A stretch of DNA of 64,000 bases from Psococerastis gibbosa. Lineage: Eukaryota; Arthropoda; Insecta; Psocodea; Psocidae. Below the pieces are notes generated by a model. That model was not told the origin of the DNA. It saw only the letters and a list, made by a program, of their open reading frames with translations, and searched no databases. Below, piece after piece: positions 42,897 to 56,000 of the stretch. The stretch covers positions 31,237,019 to 31,301,018 of the forward strand of contig OZ020491.1 in assembly GCA_963971405.1 (NCBI GenBank), in the 5' to 3' direction. The stretch's first letter is position 1. Every line of letters starts with the position of its first letter. A program made the translations under genes and the position numbers.

Positions 42897-44010
42897 TTAA
42901 ATAGTCACAACGTCATTATCGTCATCATCATCCTCATCAAAAAAATCATCAGCCAAAAAAGTCTCCCCTCCAACTTTTCTCAAAGAATCCCTAACCGGTG
43001 TCGAACCATCGCTTTCTAACGACACCGATACTCTTGGATTATTTATCTCAACCTCCACCTGAAATGACTTTGGCTGCGCTATCGAACCCGTCTCGGACTC
43101 AAAACTGGAATCGATACTGCCCCGATACAGCGCCCGAAACATTTTCGGCTGTATTTCCTCCGACAGAATTTCCGGAGATTCCTCCACCAATATGATTTCA
43201 TCACTTTCCCCCGTCAAATCCTTCATAACATCAACCATCTTCGCTTGTCTCACAAACTCCCTCATTTCCAATGCGGATTGGATTCTCCCGGTCTCATCTA
43301 AACACACCGGCAAGCTTAATTTCCTGGAAATCAGTGGCGTCTCTTTCACTTCAATGTCATCAAAACTTTTTTGTCTAATAGCATCCCGAATGACATTCCA
43401 CACCTCTTCATCGCTAACACTATTATTAACAACACGCTTCTTCCCATTTTCTTCAAAAACACCATCAGTCTTTTCCATTTTCAAGTCATCCGTTTCCATT
43501 TCATTTTTCCCCTTGCCCATTTTCCGTAATTTCTTTACGGCATTTCGCCATTTTTCCTTTTTCCGTTTCGTGTCATAACATTTTCCATTGCCGGTATGAG
43601 TAGTCGATTCCTCGACACTGGGTAATGACTTTTCGCACTTTCCGCTCTTCCATTTCAGCGATTTTGTAAGCAGTTTCCCGGCAAACTTTTGTTCGTTGAT
43701 GGATACATTTTTCCCAGCTGCTGATTCCAATTTATTTGCTTCGTGATATAGGCAAGGTAGTGAATTTCTTTTTGATACCTGCGCCGGTTTATTTAGTTTA
43801 GGCTCGGTTAGGGCTTTTTCGATGGCTTTCGGAAGTGGCTTGCGGAATAGTTCGAGGAGTTTTCGTCGTTCTTGGCTGTTGTCAAATACGGTTTGCTCGT
43901 TGTAGTCTGGGACGTAGTTTTTCATGTAGTCGTAGGCTTGGGGTTTGATGCTTGGTTGTTGACCGTGCAGAAATTTTTCCAGCTGTTGACTCAACGAGTT
44001 TATTTCATGG
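42897..44010 (-). CDS. IQCE-like gene, terminal exon 5
   Basis: The acceptor TTTAATTACAG starts a 371-codon exon that completes an Asn codon from exon 4 and runs to TAA at 42897-42899. Visible parts are a short helical start (NSLSQQLEKFL); a middle with a dense basic patch (KRKKEKWRNAVKKLRK) that could be a nuclear or nucleic-acid contact signal; two similar Ser-Leu-Pro motifs (RNSLPCLYHE and RKLSLPVCLDE); and an acidic C-terminus. No IQ motif, membrane segment or enzyme signature is seen. Confidence 0.75.
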
Positions 44011-47000
44011 CTGTAATTAAAAAATAATGTAATTACGCAAAGGATTGTGTTCCGTATTTACCGGTACAGTATATACAGCTGTTTAATATAAAGCAGCATG
44101 AGCGTACACTGCTTGGGGGGGTAAAGGGAATCGGATACCCCCCTTCCCCCCCCCCCTCGTGTTAAAAACACTGCTTTACTGATTTTCAGATCCGCACCTA
44201 CGTTCTGGCGCGGTGTTTTCGTTTTATTGAATACTTACTTTTATTGGTACTATATAACTGCAAAGGCTTTCACGGTCGGAGTCGAATGCTGTGTCGCTGC
44301 TGAGCCTCCGAGACACAATCTTAGAAGTCTACGCAGTTCCACTGAAGATGTCGACCGCAGATGTTGACGAAACGTTTGGAAGTTCACTTTCATTTCGACC
44401 ACGGCCCATCAGCCCGGATTCTACTGGTTCCTCATTTATTGGTACTGTATATTATAGGAGTATGTACGTATATTGTGCAATATATAGTTCGATTATTTCT
44501 CATTAGTCTGTTTTTTTTAGGGCAGAGTCTGATCTGCGGACCCCCAGGGGCCCGCGAGTACGTGCTCCTATTGGATTCAGCTTACCACATGGTCAAATAG
44601 ACCAAAACAGGCAAAATAAATTTCTGTTCATACCATGTCTCGAACCTAGGTCTTCCTAGTCCAATTCAACTACCAACTGGACCACGTATTTCCTATTTCC
44701 ATGCAGAGATATTAAATATAATTAATTACAGTGATATTCAATTAGCCAAGTAATAATTATTGCGTGTTTTTAAATGTATTTTAACGTATTATGGGATAAT
44801 GAATTATTCTCATGGGGGGAAAACAGGATAATTAAAATGTCATAACGATGAAAAGTGTCAGAAACACACAATGAATAGGCAGGCTACACTGCGAGCTATA
44901 TTAAATTTTGAATGCCCAGTAGGCCTGTATTGACAAGCCGGATACAAATGCCCTCCCCCCCCCCCACTTTAATTAAGCAACTGTCGCTGCTGGAAAAGGT
45001 CAAACTGACCCAGCAACAGGTTGAAATGTTACATCTACCGATATTGCTGATGCTGTGTTGGTTCCGCAGTGGGTTTACATCTGTTGTATGTGCTGTTGAG
45101 CATATTCTTTCTTCTTTAAACATGTTACTGTACAATTACACAGGCTTTCAGGGTCGGAGTTATCTGACGAATCCGTAGAATTCGGGACCCGTGGCCGTGG
45201 TCGTTATGAAAATGTACTTCCAAACACCTTCATCTGCGGTTGACATCTAGGCTGCTTCACTGAAGATGTCGACCGCAGATGTTAACGAAACGTTTGTAAA
45301 TACGCTTTCATCCCAAATTCTACTGATTATGATGATGATGGTTATGATCTTTTTCGTTCCTCATCACATGGCCAATCTGATCATAACAATCCAAATAGAG
45401 TGTTGGACCAGAGAGAGGAAAATTCGGCTGTGGGGCATATTGCTGACCAAAAGAAACCTAACAAAGTAATAGACTTAGAGATAGGATCCTACATCAATCT
45501 ACACGCCTACCCCTAGACTTTTGAAATGTTGTAGCGCCTCAGCGTTCTTTTCGATCCTAACACTATTGCGTAAGTATGATTTCGCAGGCGTTTATAGACA
45601 TATTCAAAGAAATGCATCTATTCTTTGAGTAGCCATATTTTTGCTTTCCAATTTATACGTAGTATAAGGAAAGCTTTGTGACGGTCGAAATGTTCGATTC
45701 CGAGATTTCAACGGATTTACACGTTTTGAGGTCCCAGGAACCCAAAAAAGTGGTTTTTACGAAATGTCTGTCTGTCTGTCTGTCTGTGTGCCGATACCCG
45801 GGCAAACTACTCGGTCGATCTTGATGAAATTCGGCATGTAGGTTCACAAAAATCATACCTCGGAACAATTTTTTTATTTGGGGCTATCTTAATTTGGGGG
45901 GGTTTTATTCTCAAAAAACTCCAAAAAAACGTCTAAAAACATTATTTCTCAAAAACGGCTACAACGATTTCTTTTAAATTCACATATATTGTAGTCGTTA
46001 TTAATATTAACGAAATGCGTGGGGTCGCTTGCCCCTTGATAGGTTGCTTCTGGAGGTAAAAAAATAAAAATAACTAAATTTTAATGACAAAAAAATAATT
46101 TTTCTGCGAAACCTTTCTATCGATTATTTCTACCTTCAGGCATGTTTTAGGTGTTAAATTGAGTAACGAAACCGGACAGGTTGCTTTCCCAAAAAAACTA
46201 TTTGGTTTTGTAAAAAAAATGATAGAAAATTCACGCTCAAATGCATTACGTGCCCTGCCAGTATTGCTGTGTGGTAATATGTTGGTCTGACCTGTCTAGA
46301 ATTTACCTCGCCTCCAGTGACGTCAGGTGGACACCCCCCCCCCCCCCCGAGATATCGGAAATTTAACCATTTCCTTCAAAAATTATGATAAATAAGGCGA
46401 TTTCAAGGGGGGGGGGGGCAAAACGTTACCTTTCACCTGTGGCAATTCGACCTCAGGGTACTGTATAGGCTAACACCAGGGACGAGACAGAAAAACTGCT
46501 TCCAACATGTACTTCCCATCCATTTTGGTGAAGGTATTTGGCCATTCTTTGTATGATGTGTTTAAGCTGGCCCCAGAAGTACTGAACAATGGGCTGACAC
46601 CAGCACGGGGGAGGTCACGGTGGTTATGAATCCCCCCCCCCCCTTAAATGAGTAAATTCATAGCATAGTAAAAATAAAATAAAAACTGTGGTGGCGGTAT
46701 AGGCTGCACATCTGCCTGTCTTTTCCTGCTGTAACCATACCATTGGTCATGGCTTCATGGACATGGCAAAATCAAACCACATGAGAATTTTTCTCTGAAT
46801 AATCCAAATTATGGCTACATTCAGAAGCCCGTATTCTCTAGCATGATGCTTTACAGGGGCTATGTAATCCTGTCCCACTGCAGCAATGGAGATAGTACTG
46901 GACTTCCCACCCCTCCATGTTGCAGTGGAAACTTCAGCAGAAATGGCATTACTAGGAGTGGAAGGGCAATTAAGAGAGACTCAGCCTCTCTGACTACGTC

Positions 47001-50000
47001 TGACCACTGCCTGGATATGCCAAGTGATAGAATCCATCCAAAATACTGTTTTAGGAGGGAATTCGAAACTATATTAGGGACAAAGAAAGAATACTGCGAA
47101 TCAGCAGGAATTCTCAATAGTCAAACAATCAAGTGGTATACTGATGGCTCTAAGCTAGGACGTACAAAACCAAGAACGGGCCTTGGCGTCTTTGTTCCTG
47201 GGGTTAAATATCTGGAGTCTCTTAGGGAGACAACTATAGTCTTGCAGATTCTGCAATGAAGGTGCGGAGGACCTTCGATGCGATGCGATGCAATCGCACG
47301 AAGAAGAGCAGCATGCTCGGAAAGCTTGCAGTTACATGTAAAAGACCTACCACTTCTGAATCCCCTCAAGATCCTGGCTCTCGTGAGGGAGATAGGCCTC
47401 GAGAAAGTGATGTAGAAGTGATGTAGATACTTTGTTGTAGGGGGCACAATAGGCCAATAGGCTTAAGTGCACACAGGTAACACCTGTACCCCAATTTATA
47501 AAAAAAAAAAAAAAAAAAAAAAATAGGCTGCACACCTACACACACACACAACTTGTGACCCCCCTCCCCCCTTAATTTTCCGCTGGGTCCGCCCTTGGAC
47601 CCCAGGGGGTGTCTGATCGTGTTGATTTGTGGGTATTTCACTAGAAAAACCATCGGGCATATTTTACTAACGTGGTGTTATACCTTATTATAATTTTAAA
47701 AACAAGGGCAAAAGCGAAAAATATAGAGCTATACTTACTTCTTTTTGTTCAACAGCTCTTTGGAGTACCTCATATGGGTTTCAAGGCTCTCGATGGTGAA
47801 CCTGAGTTCTTCTAGCTGTCTAGGCGTGGGCTGGGAAGATGATGAAGACGAAGAATCGGTAGGTAACAAGGAAGAAGAAATCTGGGGACCTGCAGCTGCT
47901 TCTTTAATTGCCTAGAAGAAAATTAATTTTTATACATACTGTAGAATATACATGAGTAAGCCCATTTATATAGGCTACAGCCTATACAGGCGCGGATCTA
48001 GAATGAGACCAAGGAGGGGGCTAAGAAAAAATTTCGATTTTTTTTTAAATAGGGCTGAAATATGGGGGTTTTACGCATTTTCGGAGCAATAAGGCTGAAC
48101 TGTTGAGGATTGCCTTAGAGGCGAAGACGCGTAAATCCCTAATCGTACCTCATCGTGGTGAAGGTAGCGCCTAATGGTGGCTGAGCAGATAGCTGGGACC
48201 GATTTGGAACCGGGTTAAGCGAGGAACACAGTATTTTCTGTGGAGGGCCCTCTTTAGTCCTGGGGTTGACAAACTGGCCCCCGAAGTCGGAGGAACTCAA
48301 TAAAGAGTCAACGGCATAACAATGCAGAAGGCAACAGGAAACCACTGCATTACATAAAATCATCATGACTACAATTGCCATGATGATCGTCCATCATCCA
48401 TAGAAGAGGTATTATAGAATAAGAAGCTACAAGCGCCAATGGACAAGCTGTGACACGCTTACCATTGGCGCAATGAAACAGGGGGAAGCATCCTTAGACG
48501 CAAATTCCACCGGCCTCATTTTTAATAGTAAGCATTACATTGACGTGGTAGCAGACAGTAGAGACTAAAAATGTCTGCTAGCACGTCAATGTCATGCTCA
48601 CTATCAAAAATGAGGTCGGTGGAATTTGCGCGTTAACAGGGTACAGATACAAGTCCAATCGGTCCCTTAGTTTGGCCTCTAGCTGCGCTTCTATGCGCGC
48701 GCACACACACGTAATAGGTAGGTATTATCAGGCCATTAACCATTATTTCATTTCTGGCAAGTTAGTGAAATGCCGCTTTTCTGGAAAGTTCAATTTCTCT
48801 CTAGTGTATAAAGTCAAAATTTTGAAGGGGCTGCAGCCCCCAGCCCTCCCCCCCCCCCTGGTTATGGGCCTGGGTATTTTTATTGTATTTTACTGTATAC
48901 ATTGCATTGTACAGCTTATAAAAGGAACTGTAACAGAAGCACATAACGTTATAACCTGCATAACTTAATAAATGAGATATAAGATAAGATAAGGGAGAAT
49001 CGATGAGAACATTCTGGAAGAAACCACCTTCCAAATTATTATTACAAACTGCATCTTTACATTTTCCTGCTCTTTCAAACCTGTGGTTCTACAGGAGCGG
49101 AGTAGTAGTAATTTTTTAAGATTTTTTTTATGGACCTACGCCCACTAAGTGACCCATTGGTCCCTTCTCCAATGCCAACGACCCCATGGATTTCGGACAT
49201 TTTCGGATATTTTCGGATATTTTCGGATATTTGTATTATTTCTGTATGCATTTTTGGCCATTGACAAACTAGTATGCATTCTCGATGTCAACCTACACCG
49301 GCTACAAGCGACAATGGACAAGCGGAGACAAGCTTACTGTTGACGCAATGAAACAGGCGAAAGCAAGGCCGAGCCCAGGCTTTGATTTCGGGGGGGGGGG
49401 GTCCGAAAAAAAATTTAACGTAATTTATTAATGGATAAATTCTTCAAACCATACAGGTTTACATACAAAAATTTACTTGGTCCCGCTGGGCACGGCCATG
49501 GGCGAAAGCATGACTTAACCAAGTACAGATACGAGTCAGGGGCAGAGTAAGGAATATCTTTACATGGAGATTGCATAACTCGAAATATACAGAGTTCTGC
49601 TGGTTATAGACTTTTTCCTTTATACTTTTCATGTTTTTAGCGTAGTGGTAGAACAACCATTTTTATACGATATATTTTTACTGTCACTCATATGCGAAAT
49701 ATATTGTAAGTACATGATGTTCGACCAAATTTTCTATTTCGTTATTTGGAGTCCAAAACAGTGATTTTAGGGGCGACGCATGTAAGCAGTATTTGCGTAT
49801 TTGCGTAATAGCGTATGTAAGCGAAGCCGATGCGTTTAAATTTACTTCAACAAAAATTTATTGTTTTAGCAAAACTTGTTATAACTACTATAACTAGAAT
49901 TAGTAAATCCCAAATAATCGTAAAAAATTAACCTTGTCTAAGATATGTGTTAGTATAAAAACCCTGAGCACTTTCGGCAATGACTGCCATCTACAAAGAA

Positions 50001-53000
50001 AAATGTCCATTTTCATCTTTTCCTCGAGTTGAGCAAGTCTGAACTCGCGGATAAGATGTAACTGTACTAGTGGGGTTTCCTCTGTAGATGGCAGTTCTTG
50101 CCGAAAGCGCTCAGGGTTACAAAGTTACTTTTTTAACGATTATTTGGGTTTTACTAATTCGAGTTATAGTAGTTATGACAAATTTTGCTAAAACACTAAG
50201 TTTTGGTTTTTATTTGTTTAGTAAATTAAATACCACCAAGTCACGAGTTATTTATTTTTTTCTATTGCCATAACAGGGCTGCCACATCCCGTGGCTGGAG
50301 ACCGTTATCAATATGGCTGCTAGTGTAGCCTGCACAAGATAAGTACGCAATTTGGCGGGGAAAATATCCTGTACAAGCTAAGTACAGAGTTTTTGACCCG
50401 GTCCAGGTATCCGTTCAGCTATGCTGCAATGTGTAAGACTTCGATATTTTTTGCGTTGGTACTTATCTCTGATAGTCGGCTTATGGTTAACGGGAGCCTC
50501 GTAAGGCATATTATGACTCTCGCCGCACCAGTTAATATAGTTCTATGGGCTGCCACTGTTCAGGTGCCCATTCCATTGACCGGCTAGGGCTATTTCCAAA
50601 AACGATGACGTGGTAGCAGACACTCAAGACTTAGGTGGCGTTTCCACCGACCTCGCATTGCAGAATTGACGGAAATGTTTATTTTCCTCTAACCCATAGT
50701 TAAAATTGATCAATGATCATACAGTTAAATCACAAACAAACAAACTAAAATTAAAAAATGGCGTCATGGGATATGTTAAGTACAAACATTTTAATAGATT
50801 TCTGTAAAAAGAAAAATTCTAATTTCCGTCAATGTCATTTGCATTCTGCAATACGAGATCGGTGGAAACGCAACCTAAGTCTTGAATGTCTGCTAGGTAC
50901 CACGTCACTGTTTTTGGAAATAGCCCTAGCTGGTCAATGGAATGGGCGCCTCAGGAAGTGTTTTTTTGTTCAGTCCTCACATTCACAATTTCCATTCACT
51001 TCCATTTTCCATTGCTCCATCAGTTTATCAAACAATCCATAAAACAGCGTGTGTATATAATTAATATAAGACATAAGTAAACACAGTCGAGTTTACTGTA
51101 GTTTTCCAGTGAGTGACTAAATAAAAGTGGCAAACTCATTAATCTGGTTAATAATTAAATGCCACACTCATATACCCGTCTGCCATTAATCAATTTATAG
51201 CTAATCAGCGCACAGATTCGCTATTTGTTCATTCAGTCGAATATTAATCGGCAAATTGCTGAATCCGGGGGGTTCATTATAATTTTACATATTTCAATTA
51301 ATAGTCTGATTGTTCTCATTTTGCGTTTGATAGGGTTAATAATTTACTCTTTGTTGTCTACTGCCTGGGTGCTGTTTACTGGGGTTCAAATGAGTAATTT
51401 GAAACGGTCTATACAGTATAATGTACTATATGATAGTACTATATGACACCTATTATTTATTTATAACATGCAGTATTGTATATAACAGATAAAATAAAAA
51501 TTCGCATTATTCGCACCATGTATGAAACATCATTGAATTGGGGCCCATCACAGTTTTATCCACAGGGTCCCTAACTTCCACTGTAATCTATATACTATAT
51601 ACTAACTACATACTTCTACTACTTTTGTACTATTACGTATTTATACCATTGTACTATAATTTTATATTGTTATGTATGGATGAAGGAAATAAATACATTT
51701 ATTTATTTATTTATTTATTTGTTTATTTGTTTAGTATATGTTAAATGACAATAAGTGCAAGCTTCGGCTCCTTCAAATGCCTCTTCTATCGAAGATAGGC
51801 AATCATCATGGCAATTGCAATCATGTAGGGTTGTTTATAGTTTGTAAACGTTTTGTGTCGCTCTGGCCAATAAAAATATTTGGCAAGCAAGTTCATCTTA
51901 GAATGAGTTACACAATGAAACTTTATTCCCACTGCTTTCTTAACAGCGGAGCATTCTTCTTACATTTCACGACTACCGAGAAAAAACCCATCCTGTCTGG
52001 TTGAAATATTACCTTATAAGGAAAAAAAGTCCTGAAGAACATAAACCATGACTTAATATTATTAATAAAGATATATTTATTCCTCAATAATTCATGGTTA
52101 CAGCCCAGTTCATGTTGCCTGCCTCCCTCAATAAAAATCCTGGATACGACCTGCTTTATTACTCACAAGACATTTTCTCTTATTTTAAAGAAGTTAATCG
52201 CATACAAACAACTTAATGAATGTATCCGTTTGACCTCTTCTGTCGGCTTACCTAGTAACCATAAAGGTAGCCTACTTGCGTCGAATTACGACAAGTCCCC
52301 GATCGCAATGTGTGTACAGGCTCGCGCAAGTACTAACACACTACCACCTTGCCACCTAAGCCGGTACCTCTTGGGACTGAAGCAGGAGAGTCCTCAGCCT
52401 TGCGATTTCAGCACGGTAAGGCTCAGTTTTGGAAGACCTGGAGTAGAGTTTGGCGGTCTTAACCTCGGACACCATCCGACGGATTTGCTGGTCTTTGTCC
52501 ATCAGTAGGTGTACCAGGCTGTTGTTCTGGTCCTTCAGGTTTAGAAGTAGAGCTGCGCCTTTCATCGAGAGCAGTCGGCGGATTTCAGAGTTCTGAAACA
52601 GAAAAATGGGTTCATTAAAGAGACAATCGTGCACCCCACAGCCCGTTCTTTAACAGCTGTAAATGAGTTTTATACATCCCGTGACTGTAGGCCGTTATCA
52701 ATATGGCTGCTAATGTAGCCTGCCTAAGACAAGTACGCAATTTCGTTGGGTAAATAGCCTGCACAAGCTAAGTACAGAGTTTTGACCGGGTCCAGGTATC
52801 CGTTTTGCTATGATGCAATGTGTAAGACTTCGATATTTTTTACGTTGGTATTTTTCTCTGATTCCGTTCCTGTTAATATATTCCCATGGTTTAGAATTGT
52901 TTTCTTTTGTATATATACAAATGTGGCCGCAATAAATCACAAATCGGTAGTTTTGGAACTCCCTTGACTTGGTCACTTGGCAACCTGAGTGTTCGTTTTT

Positions 53001-56000
53001 TTTTAGCTCCATAACTATTCAACCAATTGTAAATATTGACTTTTGTTCTATTACTAAACCAACCTAGCTGTTCTCTTGAGTCATTGAGTATTTTTTTTTA
53101 ATTACTTTTTATTGCTCCAGGCCTATTTATAGTGGCCCATAGGTCCCTTGTCCAATGCCAACGGCCTCATGGATTTCGGACATTATTTTTATTGTTTCCG
53201 TAAGAATTTTAAGCCATTGGCAAACCCGTATGTACGTTCTCAGTATCAACCTACACCGGCTACAAGCGATAATGGACAAGCTGAGACAAGCTTACCATGT
53301 TCGCACTGAAACAGGCAAAAGCATGACTTAACTAAGTACAGATACGAGTCAAGCCATCTCTTAAACTCAACTCGGAATACCTTAGACCACCTGCTAGACA
53401 TGCCTCCGAAATGTAGCAAGTGTGGAACTCGAACCAATAACCTTCCGGGTGAAAGTCGAAGTCTGTACCACTACTCAACATGTCCTGACATTGTAACATC
53501 CTTTAGCTGTCAATGAATGGCTTGCTATGGCCTTTCAGCATGATGGCGAATTCAGCACTCTTCTACCACTCAGTGGCCGCGCTAGAAATTTTAAGTCGGG
53601 GGGGCCATGAGGGGGCATGACATCTGTCTGGGGGGGGGGGGCAATGAAAACACAAAACATTTTTCATTGGGAGTAAGTATATACCGTTCAATAACTCTGC
53701 AATTTAACACCATGTAAAATATCTCAAAAGTGGGGGGGGGGGGCCGGAGGGGCCGAAGAAACGGTTGGGGGGGGGGGGGCCAGGCCCCCTCGGGCACCCC
53801 CGTAGCGCCACCACTGCTACCACAGACTATATAAAGCCATTGATTGACAGTTACAGGGTGTTAGAATATATGAGACTGATTCACATAACGCGCCAACAAT
53901 TCCTTGCCGCAGGCAGGTGCGAGGAGCATCTGACCAGTCGGTTTGCAGATAGTTACTCCAGAAGATCCTCTTCGTGTACGTCTTGCAACTGAAGCAGGGT
54001 AAGCGAGCGACACAGTTCATAAACTATAAGCAGGCACTCTTTTGTCCCGGAGTTAGGAAGCTAACCTCGTAAGCGGAGGAACTCTTCATGAGTCAACGGC
54101 CTCAAGCCCGTAGTCAGAACTATAGCGGGGGGGGGGGGGGGGTAGGTTTGAAGTCCCATGAACCCCCCTTGCCTACGGCCTCGAACGGTATAGTATGTGG
54201 GAGGCAACGTGGGAACATATTTATTCCGCGAAACACACAATAAATTCCCCCGGTGCCTCGAATTTGTGCAACATGGCAACAAAATTAGCTAATTAAATGT
54301 AGACATTTTTCATTTAAATTTAAACAATTCAAGCGTGAGAGTTCAAGGGTCTTAATGAGCCACATAAATTAATTAAACCATTATTCTTCACTATTTCACC
54401 TTCATCTACCAATTTTCTTATATTTTCATGTGTAATTTAATTAAAGTGTAACAGGAGGAAGTAATACCGTATGTAATTCTATAATTTATAAATTTTTATT
54501 TTTGTGCAATTAAAAAAAAAAAAAAATGGTGGAATGTTCGGTTTAGACTATAAAATACGTTATTATAAAATACATTATTATTTTTATTTATTTATAAAAG
54601 GTTAATCGCGTACCAACAATCTATAATTAATGTATCCGATTAAACTCTTCATCAATCGCCTCACTAAGCAGCAACCTAATAGGTACTTGTGTCGTCTTAC
54701 GACACGTCTCCGATCGCATCGCGTGTAGGGACTGGCACAAGCAGAAGCACGCTACCGCACCTTGCCAACGAAGTCGCTTAATAACCACCGCATTAAAAGC
54801 TTAGGTGGCGTTCCTTCTAACATCGGTAGGCAGCGAATTTATATTCACCTCTTTGGTTTTTCAAGACATTTCAGAAACGTATCACAGGACCAGAGGCTGA
54901 CCGAGGGTTCCACCGCAACTTCCGTCTTGATCCGCGTCCTAAACCACATCCCGTCCGTATACTTCAAAACTTAAAATCCAACCCCTTTGTGCCCATTTCA
55001 TGAACAACACCGCACGGGTCACATTAATTTGTAATGCCTTTTTAGGGGAAATCTCCTTTGAAAATATTCAAATATTAACTTGAAGAAATTTGGTGGTTTT
55101 GTTTGGTTTTGACTCTCTTTCAATGCTTCAATGCTTTCGTAAAGCAAAAATTTTCTCAGGCGAGGTTCTAATACGACCCATTTCAATTTTTCTTTGGCTA
55201 AAAACTTATATGCTTCCATAGACCTCAATGTAACCTTAGGCTTTATGTAACCCTGTTGACCTCCCTTTCTAGCTTGAGGTTTCACACTGAGTCCGTCTGG
55301 CTACATCTTTACTCAGCTCATGTAGCCTAATTGTGGCAGCCCCTAGAAAGTTATGTTTGTACTTCGCATCCGGGTATAGACAGACAAGCCGAGTTGCTGT
55401 GGACGGTTAAGAAACGGAAACTAGCATACATCAGTCAGGTGATGAGGAACGAAAATTATCGCCTTCTGCACGTGATAATCCAGTAGAACAGGGGTTCCCA
55501 AACGCTTTTGTCCGTGGACCACTAGATTATTTTTTGATGGACCACCATGGCTGCGACAGGAAAATCGTCAAATTATAGGATGATTTGTGCCTACAATTAC
55601 ATGCTAATATTAAATGATTAGGACTGGTATCGGTTTTATATAGTACTTCAGTGCCAAGACTTACTGTATTTTACTTTAATTTCCAATATCTGAGCTAATT
55701 TATTTTCTTATTTCTTACTTTGGTCTGTGGACCACCTGATATATGTGTGTGGACCACCGGTGCTCCATGCTTGCATAGTTTGGGAACCCCTGCGGTAGAA
55801 GATAGAAGAACATCCTGGTTAATAAACCTGAGGCAGTGGTTTGGCAAGAGCCAGAGAAGCTGAGTTACTGCTGACGGTTAAGAAACGGAAATTAACATAC
55901 ATCGATCATGTGACGTGGAACGATTAAATATCGCCTTCTGCATGCATTTTTAGTGGGAAGGGAATGTCCCATCCCTCCTATATATAACAGCTGTTGAGAT

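Noticed and set aside
43192-43578. Plus-strand 128-aa Phe/Ser-rich ORF
   Set aside because: Antisense of the Lys/Glu-rich exon 5.
53586-53800. Pro-rich minus-strand ORF
   Set aside because: Caused by G/C runs of a decayed C/G-tract repeat.
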